This document shows, piece by piece, positions 49,165-59,126 of a stretch of 64,000 bases of DNA (its first letter is position 1; each line of letters opens with the position of its first letter). The notes beneath the pieces are model-generated. The model saw only the letters and a program-made list of their open reading frames with translations. It did no database searches and was not told the origin of the DNA. Source of the DNA: CAVQCJ01 sp963711005 (GTDB lineage Bacteria; Actinomycetota; Actinomycetes; Prado026). The DNA lies in the NCBI GenBank assembly GCA_963711005.1, contig CAVQCJ010000002.1, forward strand, positions 620,001 to 684,000, read 5' to 3'. The position numbers and the translations under genes are program-made.

Positions 49165-50249
49165 CGCCCCAGCACCCGGTCGACCAGCGCGGCGAGATGC
49201 GCGTCGACCTCCTCCGGGTACTCGAGCATCACCATGTGACCGCAGTTCTCGCGGATCACCAGCTCGGCCTCGGGCACCGACTCGACGATCTGCCGGCTGT
49301 GGTCGGCGGGCGTCAGCCGGTCGTCCGCGCCGACCAGGACCAGCGTGTGCACCTTCCGCAGGACCGGCAGGGCCGACTCCTTGTCGTGGTCGTCGAAGGC
49401 CGGGAAGAAGTCCGCCACCACGTCGATCGGCGTGCCGGCGTTCATCTGCCGCACGAAGTCGACGACCGCCGGCGGGACGTCCGAGGAGAACGAGTAGAGC
49501 CGGGTGAGCACGAACTCGAGGTCGTTGCCGGTGCGACGGCCCAGCTCGACCAGGCGCGGCGCACGGCCCAGCACCGAGACCACGCCCGGCGCGGCACGGT
49601 GCAGCAGCCGCGCCGCCGCGACCGGCACGCCCAGCGTCACCTCGGCCAGCCGTCCGGCACTCGTGGAGATCAGCGCCACGCCCGCGACCCGGTCCCCGAA
49701 CAGCTCCGGCCGCTGGTCGGCCAGCGCCATCACCGTCATGCCGCCCATCGAGTGCCCGACCAGCAGCACGCGCTGCCCGTGCGGGACCGTGGCCTCGAGC
49801 ACCGCATGCAGGTCCCGGCCGAGCCGGTCGATGCCGACCGCGCCGGGCTCACCGCGGCCGGACCGCCCGTGGCCACGCTGGTCCCAGTACACCGCGCGGA
49901 CCAGACCGCGCATGGCCAGCCGCTGGTAGTGCCAGCAGTCCAGGTTCAACGCGTAGCCGTGGCAGAAGACGACCGTGAGCGCGTCCTCGGCCGCACCCCC
50001 GGCGCCATCGGGCCGCTCGGTGTCGGGTTCGTCGATCTCGACGTACAGCTGGACGCCGTCGTCGGCCGCGACGACCACGGGCGACGAGTGCACCGACCCG
50101 AAGCCGAGCCCGATCCCGGCCGCGTCGGCGAGCGGGCGGCGGAGCAGCCGGCGCTCCAGCGCGGAACCCACCACCGACCCGGCGGCGGCACCGGCCGCCA
50201 GCACGCCGATCCCGACGCCGACGAGCCCGGCTCGCGGCAGCTCGCTCAT
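49161..50249 (-). CDS. Alpha/beta hydrolase with N-terminal membrane anchor
   Basis: The ATG at 50249 overlaps the alr stop (ATGA). The 362-aa product begins with a hydrophobic stretch (AGLVGVGIGVLAAGAAAGSVVGS), likely an anchor or signal. The hydrolase core has VVFCHGYALNLDCWHYQRLA (oxyanion strand), VYWDQRGHGRSGRGEPG, the nucleophile elbow LLVGHSMGGMTVMALAD, the acid in LVLVGADDRLTP and the final His in ENCGHMVMLEYP. The substrate is unknown. It is in the alr-udg operon. Confidence 0.88.
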   Translation of the reverse strand: MSELPRAGLVGVGIGVLAAGAAAGSVVGSALERRLLRRPLADAAGIGLGFGSVHSSPVVVAADDGVQLYVEIDEPDTERPDGAGGAAEDALTVVFCHGYALNLDCWHYQRLAMRGLVRAVYWDQRGHGRSGRGEPGAVGIDRLGRDLHAVLEATVPHGQRVLLVGHSMGGMTVMALADQRPELFGDRVAGVALISTSAGRLAEVTLGVPVAAARLLHRAAPGVVSVLGRAPRLVELGRRTGNDLEFVLTRLYSFSSDVPPAVVDFVRQMNAGTPIDVVADFFPAFDDHDKESALPVLRKVHTLVLVGADDRLTPADHSRQIVESVPEAELVIRENCGHMVMLEYPEEVDAHLAALVDRVLGR

Positions 50250-51382
50250 GCCCCCACCACCACGCGGGGGACGCGCGGCCCGACCCGGGTGACGATCTCG
50301 TACGAGATCGTGCCGCAGGCCTGCGCCCAGTCCTGCGCGGTGGGCTCGCCGCCGTCGCCGGGACCGAACAGGACGACCTCGTCGCCCTCGTGGACAGGGT
50401 CGTCGCCCACGTCGACGACGAGCTGGTCCATGCAGACCGTGCCGGCGACCGTGCGGCGGGCTCCGGCGGCCAGCAGCGGGCCCACGTTCGTGGCCGCCCT
50501 CGGGATCCCGTCCGCATAGCCGACAGGGACCAGCGCGAGCGTGGTCTCCCGGTCGGTCACGTACTTGTGCAGGTACGACACCCCGTGCCCGGCGGGAACC
50601 CGCTTGGCCAGGGCCACCCGCGCGGTGAGCGTCATCACCGGCCGCAGCCCGAGGGCGGCCGGGCCGGACAGGTCCGGCGTCGGTGACAGCCCGAACACCG
50701 CCAGCCCGGGGCGGACCAGGTCGAAGTGGGTGTCCGGACGGGTCAGCGTGGCCGCGGAGTTGGCCAGGTGCCTGACCTCGGGCCGGACGCCGGCGGCCTC
50801 CGCGGCCCCCACCGCCGCCCGGAACACCGCCAGCTGCCGGTCCACCGTCGGGTGGTGCGGGTCGTCGGCGTGCGCCAGATGCGACCAGACGCCGACGACC
50901 TCGACCGCCCCCGTCGCCGCCGCCTTCAGCGCCGCGGCGACGAGGTCGTCCCACGCAGCCGGCTGGCTGCCCCCGCGCCCCAGCCCGCTGTCGACCTTCA
51001 GGTGCAGCCGCGCGGGTCGGCCCGCGGCGACCGCGGCGGCCGCCACCCCTTCGACGGCCCAGGGCGCCGAGGCCGACAGGTCGATGTCCGCGCGGACGGC
51101 ATCCTCGAACGGGTCCTCGGGGTCCAGGAGCCAGGACAGCAGCCGCACTCCGGTGACGCCGGCCGCGCGCAACGCCAGTGCCTCCTCGAGCAGGGCCGTC
51201 CCCAGCCACGTCGCGCCGCCCTCGACCGCCGCCCGGGCGCATGGCACGAGCCCGTGCCCGTACGCATCCGCCTTGACCACGGCCAGCACCTGCGCGGAGC
51301 CGGCCCGGACCCGCAGCTGGGCGACATTGGCCCGCACCGCCGCCACGTCGATCAGCGCCACCGCCCGACGGCTCGCGTTCAC
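50246..51382 (-). CDS. alr: Alanine racemase
   Basis: The GTG at 51382 overlaps the nnr stop (GTGA), giving 378 aa. The PLP lysine is K37 in LAVVKADAYGHG and the catalytic Tyr lies in GHGVSYLHKYVT (about 265). Other family blocks are WLGTALLEEALALRAAG, LHLKVDSGLGRGG and VGYADGIPRA. It supplies D-alanine for peptidoglycan. Adjacent genes acpS and nnr are its frequent actinobacterial neighbours. Confidence 0.95.
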   Translation of the reverse strand: MNASRRAVALIDVAAVRANVAQLRVRAGSAQVLAVVKADAYGHGLVPCARAAVEGGATWLGTALLEEALALRAAGVTGVRLLSWLLDPEDPFEDAVRADIDLSASAPWAVEGVAAAAVAAGRPARLHLKVDSGLGRGGSQPAAWDDLVAAALKAAATGAVEVVGVWSHLAHADDPHHPTVDRQLAVFRAAVGAAEAAGVRPEVRHLANSAATLTRPDTHFDLVRPGLAVFGLSPTPDLSGPAALGLRPVMTLTARVALAKRVPAGHGVSYLHKYVTDRETTLALVPVGYADGIPRAATNVGPLLAAGARRTVAGTVCMDQLVVDVGDDPVHEGDEVVLFGPGDGGEPTAQDWAQACGTISYEIVTRVGPRVPRVVVGA

Positions 51383-52851
51383 CCGGCGATCCTGCCACGG
51401 TCGCCGGTCAGCGCCCGGACCGCCGCCGGGACCGCTGTCGCGATCGCGAGCGCCGGTGCCGGGGCACCGTCGGCGGCCAGCCGGCCGGCGAGCCCGTGCA
51501 CGAAGGCCGCCACCGGCGCCGCGCCCTCGCCCAGGCCGGCGGCGAGCAGCGCACCCGTGACTCCGGACAGCACGTCGCCGCTGCCGGCGGTGGCCAGCCA
51601 CCCGGTACCGGTCGGGTTGACGTGCACAGCCCCCGCACCGCCGGCGGGCGCGACCACCGTGGTCGACCCCTTGAGCAGCACGCCGGCCCCCAGGTCGGCG
51701 GCGAGCGCACGGGCGGCCTCGACCCGGTCCGGTCCGACCGGCCGGCCGAACCGCTCGTACTCGCGGTCGTGCGGGGTCAGCACCGTCAGCGCCCGCCGGT
51801 CCCGGACCCACTCGGGGTGGGCGGCGAGCAGCGTGAGGGCGTCGGCGTCGACCAGCACCGGCAGGTCCGACCCGAGCACCTCGCGGACCCGTCCGGCGGC
51901 GGTCCCGTCGGTCCCCAGCCCGGGTCCGACCACCCAGGCCTGGACGCGGCCCGGCCCCGCGACCGCCTCCGGCCACCTGGCGTGCACGGCCGCCGATACC
52001 GCCGGGTCGCCGGCGAACCGCACCATCCCGGCCCCGGCGCCCAGCGCCCCACCCACGCACAGCACCGCCGCCCCCGGGTAGTCGGCCGAGCCGGCCACCA
52101 CCCCGAGCACCCCGCGGGTGTACTTGTCGTCGCCCGGACCCGGGTAGGGCCACGCATCCTCGACGTCGACGGCTTCGAGAGCCAGCAGGGGCGGGTCCGG
52201 CGGCAGCGTCGCGTCGAGGCCGATGTCGACCAGCTCGACCACGCCGGCCAGCCCGTGCCCGGGGTCGACCAGGAGCCCGGGCTTGAGGCAGCCGAACGTC
52301 ACCGTCACGTCCGCGCCGAACGCCGCGCCATCGACCGCCCCCGTGTCGGCGTCGACGCCGCTGGGCAGGTCGACGGCCACCCGCCACGCCTCGCCGTCCC
52401 CGGCTGCGGCGGCCAGGGAGGCGGCCGGCTCCCGCAGCCCACCCCGACCGCCGATGCCGAGCACCCCGTCGACGACCAGGTCGGCGGACCGGACCAGCGC
52501 CGCCCACCCGGGCGGCACGGCCACGGTTGCTGCCGCGTCCGTCCGGTGCAGGCGACCGCCGGCCCGGACCAGCGCGGCCGAGCCGCCCGGGTGGGCGCGG
52601 TCCCCGACCAGGAGCGCGTCGACCCGCGCGCCGCGGCCGGCCAGCCGGGCCCCCGCGTACAGCGCGTCACCGCCGTTGTCCCCCGTCCCGACCAGCAGCA
52701 CGACCCGCGCCCCGTACCCGCCGCCGAGCAGGTGCAGGCAGGTGGCGGCGAGCCCGGCCGCGGCCCGGTCCATCAGGGTGCCCGTGGCCAGCGTGGCCAT
52801 CAGGGCCGACTCCGCCGCGCGGACGGTCCCCGCCGGGTGGGCGGTCCGCAC
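51379..52851 (-). CDS. nnr: Bifunctional NAD(P)H-hydrate epimerase/dehydratase
   Basis: The GTG at 52851 begins 1 base after the acpS stop and gives 490 aa. The N-terminal YjeF_N epimerase half carries VRAAESALMATLATGTLMDR and VVLLVGTGDNGGDALYAG. The C-terminal YjeF_C (CARKD) kinase-fold half has YTRGVLGVVAGSADYPGAA, GRVQAWVVGPGLGTDGTAA and the phosphate-binding WLATAGSGDVLSGVTGALLA. It repairs hydrated NADH and NADPH using ADP. It is coupled to alr downstream. Confidence 0.94.
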   Translation of the reverse strand: MRTAHPAGTVRAAESALMATLATGTLMDRAAAGLAATCLHLLGGGYGARVVLLVGTGDNGGDALYAGARLAGRGARVDALLVGDRAHPGGSAALVRAGGRLHRTDAAATVAVPPGWAALVRSADLVVDGVLGIGGRGGLREPAASLAAAAGDGEAWRVAVDLPSGVDADTGAVDGAAFGADVTVTFGCLKPGLLVDPGHGLAGVVELVDIGLDATLPPDPPLLALEAVDVEDAWPYPGPGDDKYTRGVLGVVAGSADYPGAAVLCVGGALGAGAGMVRFAGDPAVSAAVHARWPEAVAGPGRVQAWVVGPGLGTDGTAAGRVREVLGSDLPVLVDADALTLLAAHPEWVRDRRALTVLTPHDREYERFGRPVGPDRVEAARALAADLGAGVLLKGSTTVVAPAGGAGAVHVNPTGTGWLATAGSGDVLSGVTGALLAAGLGEGAAPVAAFVHGLAGRLAADGAPAPALAIATAVPAAVRALTGDRGRIAG

Positions 52852-52852
52852 C

Positions 52853-53209
52853 TCAGCCCTCGCCCTCGGCCACCACGACCGCGGAGGCGATCCCGGCGTC
52901 GTGGGACAGCGACACGTGCCAGCGCGTGATCCCCGCTTCCTGCGCAGCGGCCAGCACCGTCGCGCGGAGCTCCAGCGAGGGTCGCCCGGACGCGGCGGAG
53001 ACCACCTCGCAGTCGTGCCAGGCCAGGCCGGCCGGCGCGCCGAGCGCTTTGGCCACCGCCTCCTTGGCCGCGAACCGGGCCGCCAGCGAGGCCACCGGCC
53101 GACCGCGCTCGGACGGCGTGAACAACCTCGCGGCCAGCCCCGGCCGGCGGGCCAGGATGCGGGCGAACCGCTCGACGTCCACCACGTCGATGCCCACGCC
53201 AACGATCAC
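52853..53209 (-). CDS. acpS: Holo-[acyl-carrier-protein] synthase
   Basis: The 118-aa protein has the two AcpS signatures: VGIDVVDVERFARIL at the N terminus (Mg-binding Asp) and ARFAAKEAVAKALGAP (Glu/Lys), plus the late WHVSLSHDAGIASAVVVAEG. It transfers phosphopantetheine from CoA to acyl carrier protein. It is the first gene of the minus-strand operon reaching to tsaD, and diverges from fhs. Confidence 0.95.
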   Translation of the reverse strand: MIVGVGIDVVDVERFARILARRPGLAARLFTPSERGRPVASLAARFAAKEAVAKALGAPAGLAWHDCEVVSAASGRPSLELRATVLAAAQEAGITRWHVSLSHDAGIASAVVVAEGEG

Positions 53210-53341
53210 GGCCCCCAGCGTACGGGCGTGGGTTGGGCCAAGGTCCGTGCGCTGCGGCCCGGTGTGGCCGATGCTGTCTCACGAGACAGTGCCGGGGCCG
53301 ACCGCTCCGGCGCTCGTACGCCAGCGGACGAGAGGATCCTC

Positions 53342-55048
53342 GTGTCGACCAACCCCTTCCCCTCCGACCTCGAGATCGCGCGCGCGGCCCAGCTGCTGCC
53401 GATCACGGAGGTGGCGGCCCGCGCCGGCCTCACCGAGGATTGCCTCGAGCCGTACGGCCGCCACCTCGCGAAGGTGACGCCGGCGGCGGAGCGGCTGCTG
53501 GCCGACCGGCCCAAGGCGCGGTACGTCGTGGTCACCGCCGTCACGCCGACCCCGCTCGGCGAGGGCAAGACGACGACGGCCGTGGGCCTGGCCCAGGGCC
53601 TGAACCGCATCGGGCACTCGACGACGCTGGCCCTGCGCCAGCCCTCGCTCGGACCGACGTTCGGGATCAAGGGCGGCGCGGCCGGCGGCGGGTACAGCCA
53701 GGTCGTCCCGATGGACGCGTTCAACCTGCACCTGACCGGCGACTTCCACGCGGTCACCGCCGCGCACAACATGCTCGCCGCGATGATCGACAACCACCTG
53801 CACCACGGCAACGAGCTGGGACTCGACCCGCGGGCGATCACCTGGCGACGCGTGCTCGACGTCAACGACCGGGCGCTGCGCAACACCGTGATCGGGCTCG
53901 GCGCGCGCGCCGACGGCGTCCCGCGGCAGACCGGGTTCGACATCACCGCGGCCAGCGAGGTGATGGTGATCCTCGCGCTGACGACGTCGCTGGCCGACAT
54001 GCGCGAGCGGATGGGACGCATCGTCGTCGGGTACACCTACGACGGGGAGCCGGTGACCGCCGAGCAGCTCAAGGCCGGCGGTGCGATGACGGCGCTCATG
54101 CGCGACGCCGTGAAGCCGAACCTGCTGCAGACGCTCGAGCACGGACCGGTCCTCGTCCACGCCGGCCCGTTCGGCAACATCGCCACCGGCAACTCCTCGG
54201 TGGTCGCCGACCAGGTCGGGATCCGGATGGGCGACTTCCTGGTGACCGAGGCGGGCTTCGGCGCCGACATGGGCGCGGAGCGGTTCTTCAACGTCAAGTG
54301 CCGGGTGTCCGGGCTGGTGCCGGATGCCGCGGTCCTGGTGGCTACGGTCCGCTCGCTGAAGGCGCACAGCGGCCGGCACGACATCCGGCCCGGCAAGCCG
54401 CTGCCGGCCGAGCTGCTCGCCGAGAACCCCGACGAGGTGATGGTCGGCGGCGCCAACCTGCGCAAGCAGATCGAGAACGTGCGCGCGTTCGGCGTCTCGC
54501 CGGTGGTGGCCATCAACGCGTTCCCGACCGACCACGCCTCCGAGCACGAGGCGATCCGCACGATCGCGGCCGAGGCCGGCGCGCGCGCGGCGGTCGGCAC
54601 GTACGTCGTCGACGGCGGCGCCGGGGCGGAGGAGCTGGCCGCGATGGTCGCCGAGGCGGCGGCGGAGCCCGGGGACTTCCGGTTCCTGTACCCGCTGGAG
54701 TCGACGCTGGTCGAGAAGATCGAGACGGTCGCGACGCGGATCTACGGCGCCGACGGCGTCGACGTCGCGCCGGAGGCCGCCGGCCAGCTGCGCCGGTACG
54801 AAGAGCTCGGCTACGGCCGCCTGCCGGTCGTCATCGCGAAGACCCACCTGTCGCTGTCGTCGGACCCGAAGCTGCTGGGCGCCCCGACCGGCTGGCGGAT
54901 GCCGGTACGCGAGGTGCGAGCCGCCGCCGGCGCCGGGTACGTGTACGCGATCTGCGGCGACATGCGGACGATGCCCGGCCTCGGACGGCACCCGGCGGCG
55001 GAGCGCATCGACATCGACGCGGACGGGAACGTGACCGGCCTGTTCTGA
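53342..55048 (+). CDS. fhs: Formate-tetrahydrofolate ligase
   Basis: The GTG at 53342, with AGAGG upstream, gives 568 aa. It begins STNPFPSDLEIARAAQLLPI and has the ATP-binding VTAVTPTPLGEGKTTTAVGL, SLGPTFGIKGGAAGGGYSQV and the tetrahydrofolate/formate region NVKCRVSGLVPDAAVLVATV. The C-terminal end ICGDMRTMPGLGRHPAAERI is typical. It makes 10-formyl-THF from formate and THF with ATP. No other folate gene lies nearby; it seems to be an insert between acpS and glmS together with the DUF2510 pair. Confidence 0.95.
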   Translation: MSTNPFPSDLEIARAAQLLPITEVAARAGLTEDCLEPYGRHLAKVTPAAERLLADRPKARYVVVTAVTPTPLGEGKTTTAVGLAQGLNRIGHSTTLALRQPSLGPTFGIKGGAAGGGYSQVVPMDAFNLHLTGDFHAVTAAHNMLAAMIDNHLHHGNELGLDPRAITWRRVLDVNDRALRNTVIGLGARADGVPRQTGFDITAASEVMVILALTTSLADMRERMGRIVVGYTYDGEPVTAEQLKAGGAMTALMRDAVKPNLLQTLEHGPVLVHAGPFGNIATGNSSVVADQVGIRMGDFLVTEAGFGADMGAERFFNVKCRVSGLVPDAAVLVATVRSLKAHSGRHDIRPGKPLPAELLAENPDEVMVGGANLRKQIENVRAFGVSPVVAINAFPTDHASEHEAIRTIAAEAGARAAVGTYVVDGGAGAEELAAMVAEAAAEPGDFRFLYPLESTLVEKIETVATRIYGADGVDVAPEAAGQLRRYEELGYGRLPVVIAKTHLSLSSDPKLLGAPTGWRMPVREVRAAAGAGYVYAICGDMRTMPGLGRHPAAERIDIDADGNVTGLF

Positions 55049-55060
55049 GGGGTGGCCCGC

Positions 55061-55089
55061 TCAAGGTCACCGGCGGGTCCGGCCGATGT
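55061..55089 (+). promoter_or_regulatory. WhiG/FliA-like promoter of first DUF2510 gene
   Basis: TCAAGG (55061-55066), 15 bases, GCCGATGT (55082-55089), about 33 bp before the GTG at 55123. The identical element with identical spacing precedes the paralogue at 56238, while the spacer sequence between differs. Confidence 0.55.
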
Positions 55090-55122
55090 AGGCCCCGACG
55101 ACTCGCGACGAACGGGGACCCG

Positions 55123-56133
55123 GTGAGCGACGGCGGCACGACCCCCCCGGCTGGCAGCCCGGCGAGCAGCCCGGCCGCCGGCTGGTACCGCGACCCGCAG
55201 GGCGCGACCCGCTGGTGGGACGGCAGCGGCTGGACCAGCCAGGTGGCACCCGCCGGCCCGGCGGCTGACACACCCCCGCAGCGGAGCGCGACCGTCCTGG
55301 CGGAGGCCGACCCGGCCGCACCCGTCCAGGACCGGCCGCCCGGCGCGCGCAGGAACCCGCTCGCCTCCCTCTCGGCGCTCGCCTCGGGCTCGCTGGGCAG
55401 GGTGGGATCGCTGGGCTCGTTCAGCCGGCGGACCTGGCTCGTCGTCGGCGCGGTGGTGGTGGTCGTCGCCCTCGCGGCCGGGTACCTGCTGTTCGGGCGC
55501 GGCTCCGACCCGGACGTACCGGCCGCGGCTCCCGTCCTCACGCCGAGCGCGGCGGTCGCCCACGTCGCCCTCACGACAGCCGACCTCAAGGGCGGGCTGA
55601 AGACCGTGGTCATCAAGGGCGGCGGCCAGGTCAAGGGCCAGATCACGTTCGCCAACTGCGGCTACCGCTTCACCTCCGAGAGTCATCGGGTCGCTCGCCG
55701 GCAGGTGAACATCGTGTCCGCCGCGGGTGACCAGACCGGTGTCTCGAACGAGGTGGTGGTCTACGACAGCGCGGCCAGCGCGGCCAAGGCGCTCGCCGAG
55801 GTGCGCGCGGCCGCGGCCCACTGCCCGAACCGGTACGTGGTCGATCCCGCCCGCGGCAAGCCCGCGACGCTGTACGGCGCGGTCAAGACCAGGACCACGT
55901 CCGGCGCGGCGAACGCCGACCCCACCGAGCTCTTCGACGAGGGACTGGTCCTCACATACTCGTTCCGGGTCCAGGGCTACAAGCAGACCGGGTACGAGGC
56001 GGCCATCATCGTTCGCAGGGGCGCGCTGGTCGACATCCTGTGGATGGGACGAGGAACCAAGCTGACCGCGAGCGACCTGCACGTGCTCGGAGCCCTCGCC
56101 GACATCGGGGTACGCAAGTTCCCCACCGGCTGA
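55123..56133 (+). CDS. DUF2510 membrane protein, paralogue 1
   Basis: The GTG at 55123 gives 336 aa. A DUF2510 motif AAGWYRDPQGATRWWDGSGW (about 20-40) is followed by a Pro/Ala-rich linker, a single transmembrane helix (LVVGAVVVVVALAAGYLLFG, about 105-125) and an extracytoplasmic domain of about 205 aa with two Cys (FANCGYRFTSESHRVARRQV and AHCPNRYVVDPARG). The outer domain has no recognised name. It is a tandem paralogue of the next gene, sharing order and upstream element. Probably a type II membrane protein with an outside sensor or binding domain. Confidence 0.75.
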   Translation: MSDGGTTPPAGSPASSPAAGWYRDPQGATRWWDGSGWTSQVAPAGPAADTPPQRSATVLAEADPAAPVQDRPPGARRNPLASLSALASGSLGRVGSLGSFSRRTWLVVGAVVVVVALAAGYLLFGRGSDPDVPAAAPVLTPSAAVAHVALTTADLKGGLKTVVIKGGGQVKGQITFANCGYRFTSESHRVARRQVNIVSAAGDQTGVSNEVVVYDSAASAAKALAEVRAAAAHCPNRYVVDPARGKPATLYGAVKTRTTSGAANADPTELFDEGLVLTYSFRVQGYKQTGYEAAIIVRRGALVDILWMGRGTKLTASDLHVLGALADIGVRKFPTG

Positions 56134-56176
56134 GGCCCTGCCGCTGCCGGACGGCCGGGACCCTCCCGTGATGGCT

Positions 56177-56205
56177 CAAGGTCACGGTCGCGGGCCGCCG
56201 ATGTA
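56177..56205 (+). promoter_or_regulatory. WhiG/FliA-like promoter of second DUF2510 gene
   Basis: TCAAGG (56177-56182), 15 bases, GCCGATGT (56198-56205), about 32 bp before the GTG at 56238. Same element, spacing and distance as for the first paralogue. Confidence 0.55.
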
Positions 56206-56237
56206 GGCCCGGGAGACCTGCGACGGACGGGAGTCCG

Positions 56238-57233
56238 GTGAGCGGCAACGGCACGATTTCCCCGGCGGGCCAACGGCCCGCCCCCGGCTGGTACAGCGAT
56301 CCGCGCGGGGCGACCCGCTGGTGGAACGGCCGCCAGTGGACAGAGAAAGTCGCCCCGCGAGGCCTCGCGGACGGGCCCGCGTCGCCACGGGCCGCGACCG
56401 TCCTGGCCCCGGAGGGGGCGTTCGCCGACGCCCCCGGTCCGGTCGCCAGCGCCCTCGAACCGGTCACCAGCGTGATCGAGCGATGGAGGCCGCGCATCCG
56501 GATCGACCGCCGCACGTGGCTGGCCCGGGGCTGCGTCGCCATGGTCGTCGCCCTCCTCGGCGGCTACGTGCTGTTCGGCCGCGGGGACGTGGCGGTGCAA
56601 CCCACGAGCCCCGTCCGGTTCACAGCTCTGACGGCGCCGCAGAAGGCGGCGGCCATCGCCCTCACCAGTGCCGACCTGCCGCCGACGCTCAGCGCGATGC
56701 CGGTCCCGCACGGAACGGCCCTGACCGGTCCCGGCTCCATCAGCCTGTCGCTGTGCGGCGCGAAGTTCACCAGCGAGGCGCACCGCCTCGCCCGCCGGAG
56801 CGTCTTCTTCGAGGACTTCCAGGGGAACGTGACCGGCGCCCAGGAGGAGACGACCGTCTACGCGGGCCAGGCCTGGGCCGTCCGGGCGATGACCGAGTGG
56901 CGCAAAGCCGCGTCAGGCTGCAACCAGCACGCTTTCAGGGTCTACGCCGAGGCGGGCCGGACCGCCGTCCGGTACTCCGGGCTGGTGACCGGCCCGGTGG
57001 CCGGGCTGCCGGCCCCGAACAGCACCCGGACGACCTTCCGCGTCGACGTGAAGGGCGGTCACCCGTACTACGTCCTGGTGATCCTTCAGCAGCAGGGCAA
57101 CACCATCGATGCGATGACCCTGTCGTACGTCGACCCGGCGGCGCCGTCGGCCACCACCGGGTTCGCGCAGATCAGCGGCGCCAAGCTGGTGCGGACGTCA
57201 CCCGAGGCGGCGAAGCCGCCGGTCGCGCACTGA
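56238..57233 (+). CDS. DUF2510 membrane protein, paralogue 2
   Basis: The GTG at 56238 gives 331 aa. It has the DUF2510 motif APGWYSDPRGATRWWNGRQW (about 15-35), a transmembrane helix (ARGCVAMVVALLGGYVLFG) and an outer domain of about 205 aa including SLCGAKFTSEAHRLARRSVF and SGCNQHAFRV. It lacks paralogue 1's C-terminal ILWMGRGT stretch, having instead IDAMTLSYVD. Order of elements, including two Cys, is conserved, so the pair arose by tandem duplication and diverged. Convergent with glmS. Confidence 0.75.
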   Translation: MSGNGTISPAGQRPAPGWYSDPRGATRWWNGRQWTEKVAPRGLADGPASPRAATVLAPEGAFADAPGPVASALEPVTSVIERWRPRIRIDRRTWLARGCVAMVVALLGGYVLFGRGDVAVQPTSPVRFTALTAPQKAAAIALTSADLPPTLSAMPVPHGTALTGPGSISLSLCGAKFTSEAHRLARRSVFFEDFQGNVTGAQEETTVYAGQAWAVRAMTEWRKAASGCNQHAFRVYAEAGRTAVRYSGLVTGPVAGLPAPNSTRTTFRVDVKGGHPYYVLVILQQQGNTIDAMTLSYVDPAAPSATTGFAQISGAKLVRTSPEAAKPPVAH

Positions 57234-57241
57234 CGTCCGGG

Positions 57242-59096
<1,855 letters not shown>

Positions 59097-59126
59097 GCCC
59101 CTAGGGTACGGGGCCGCCCACTGTGC

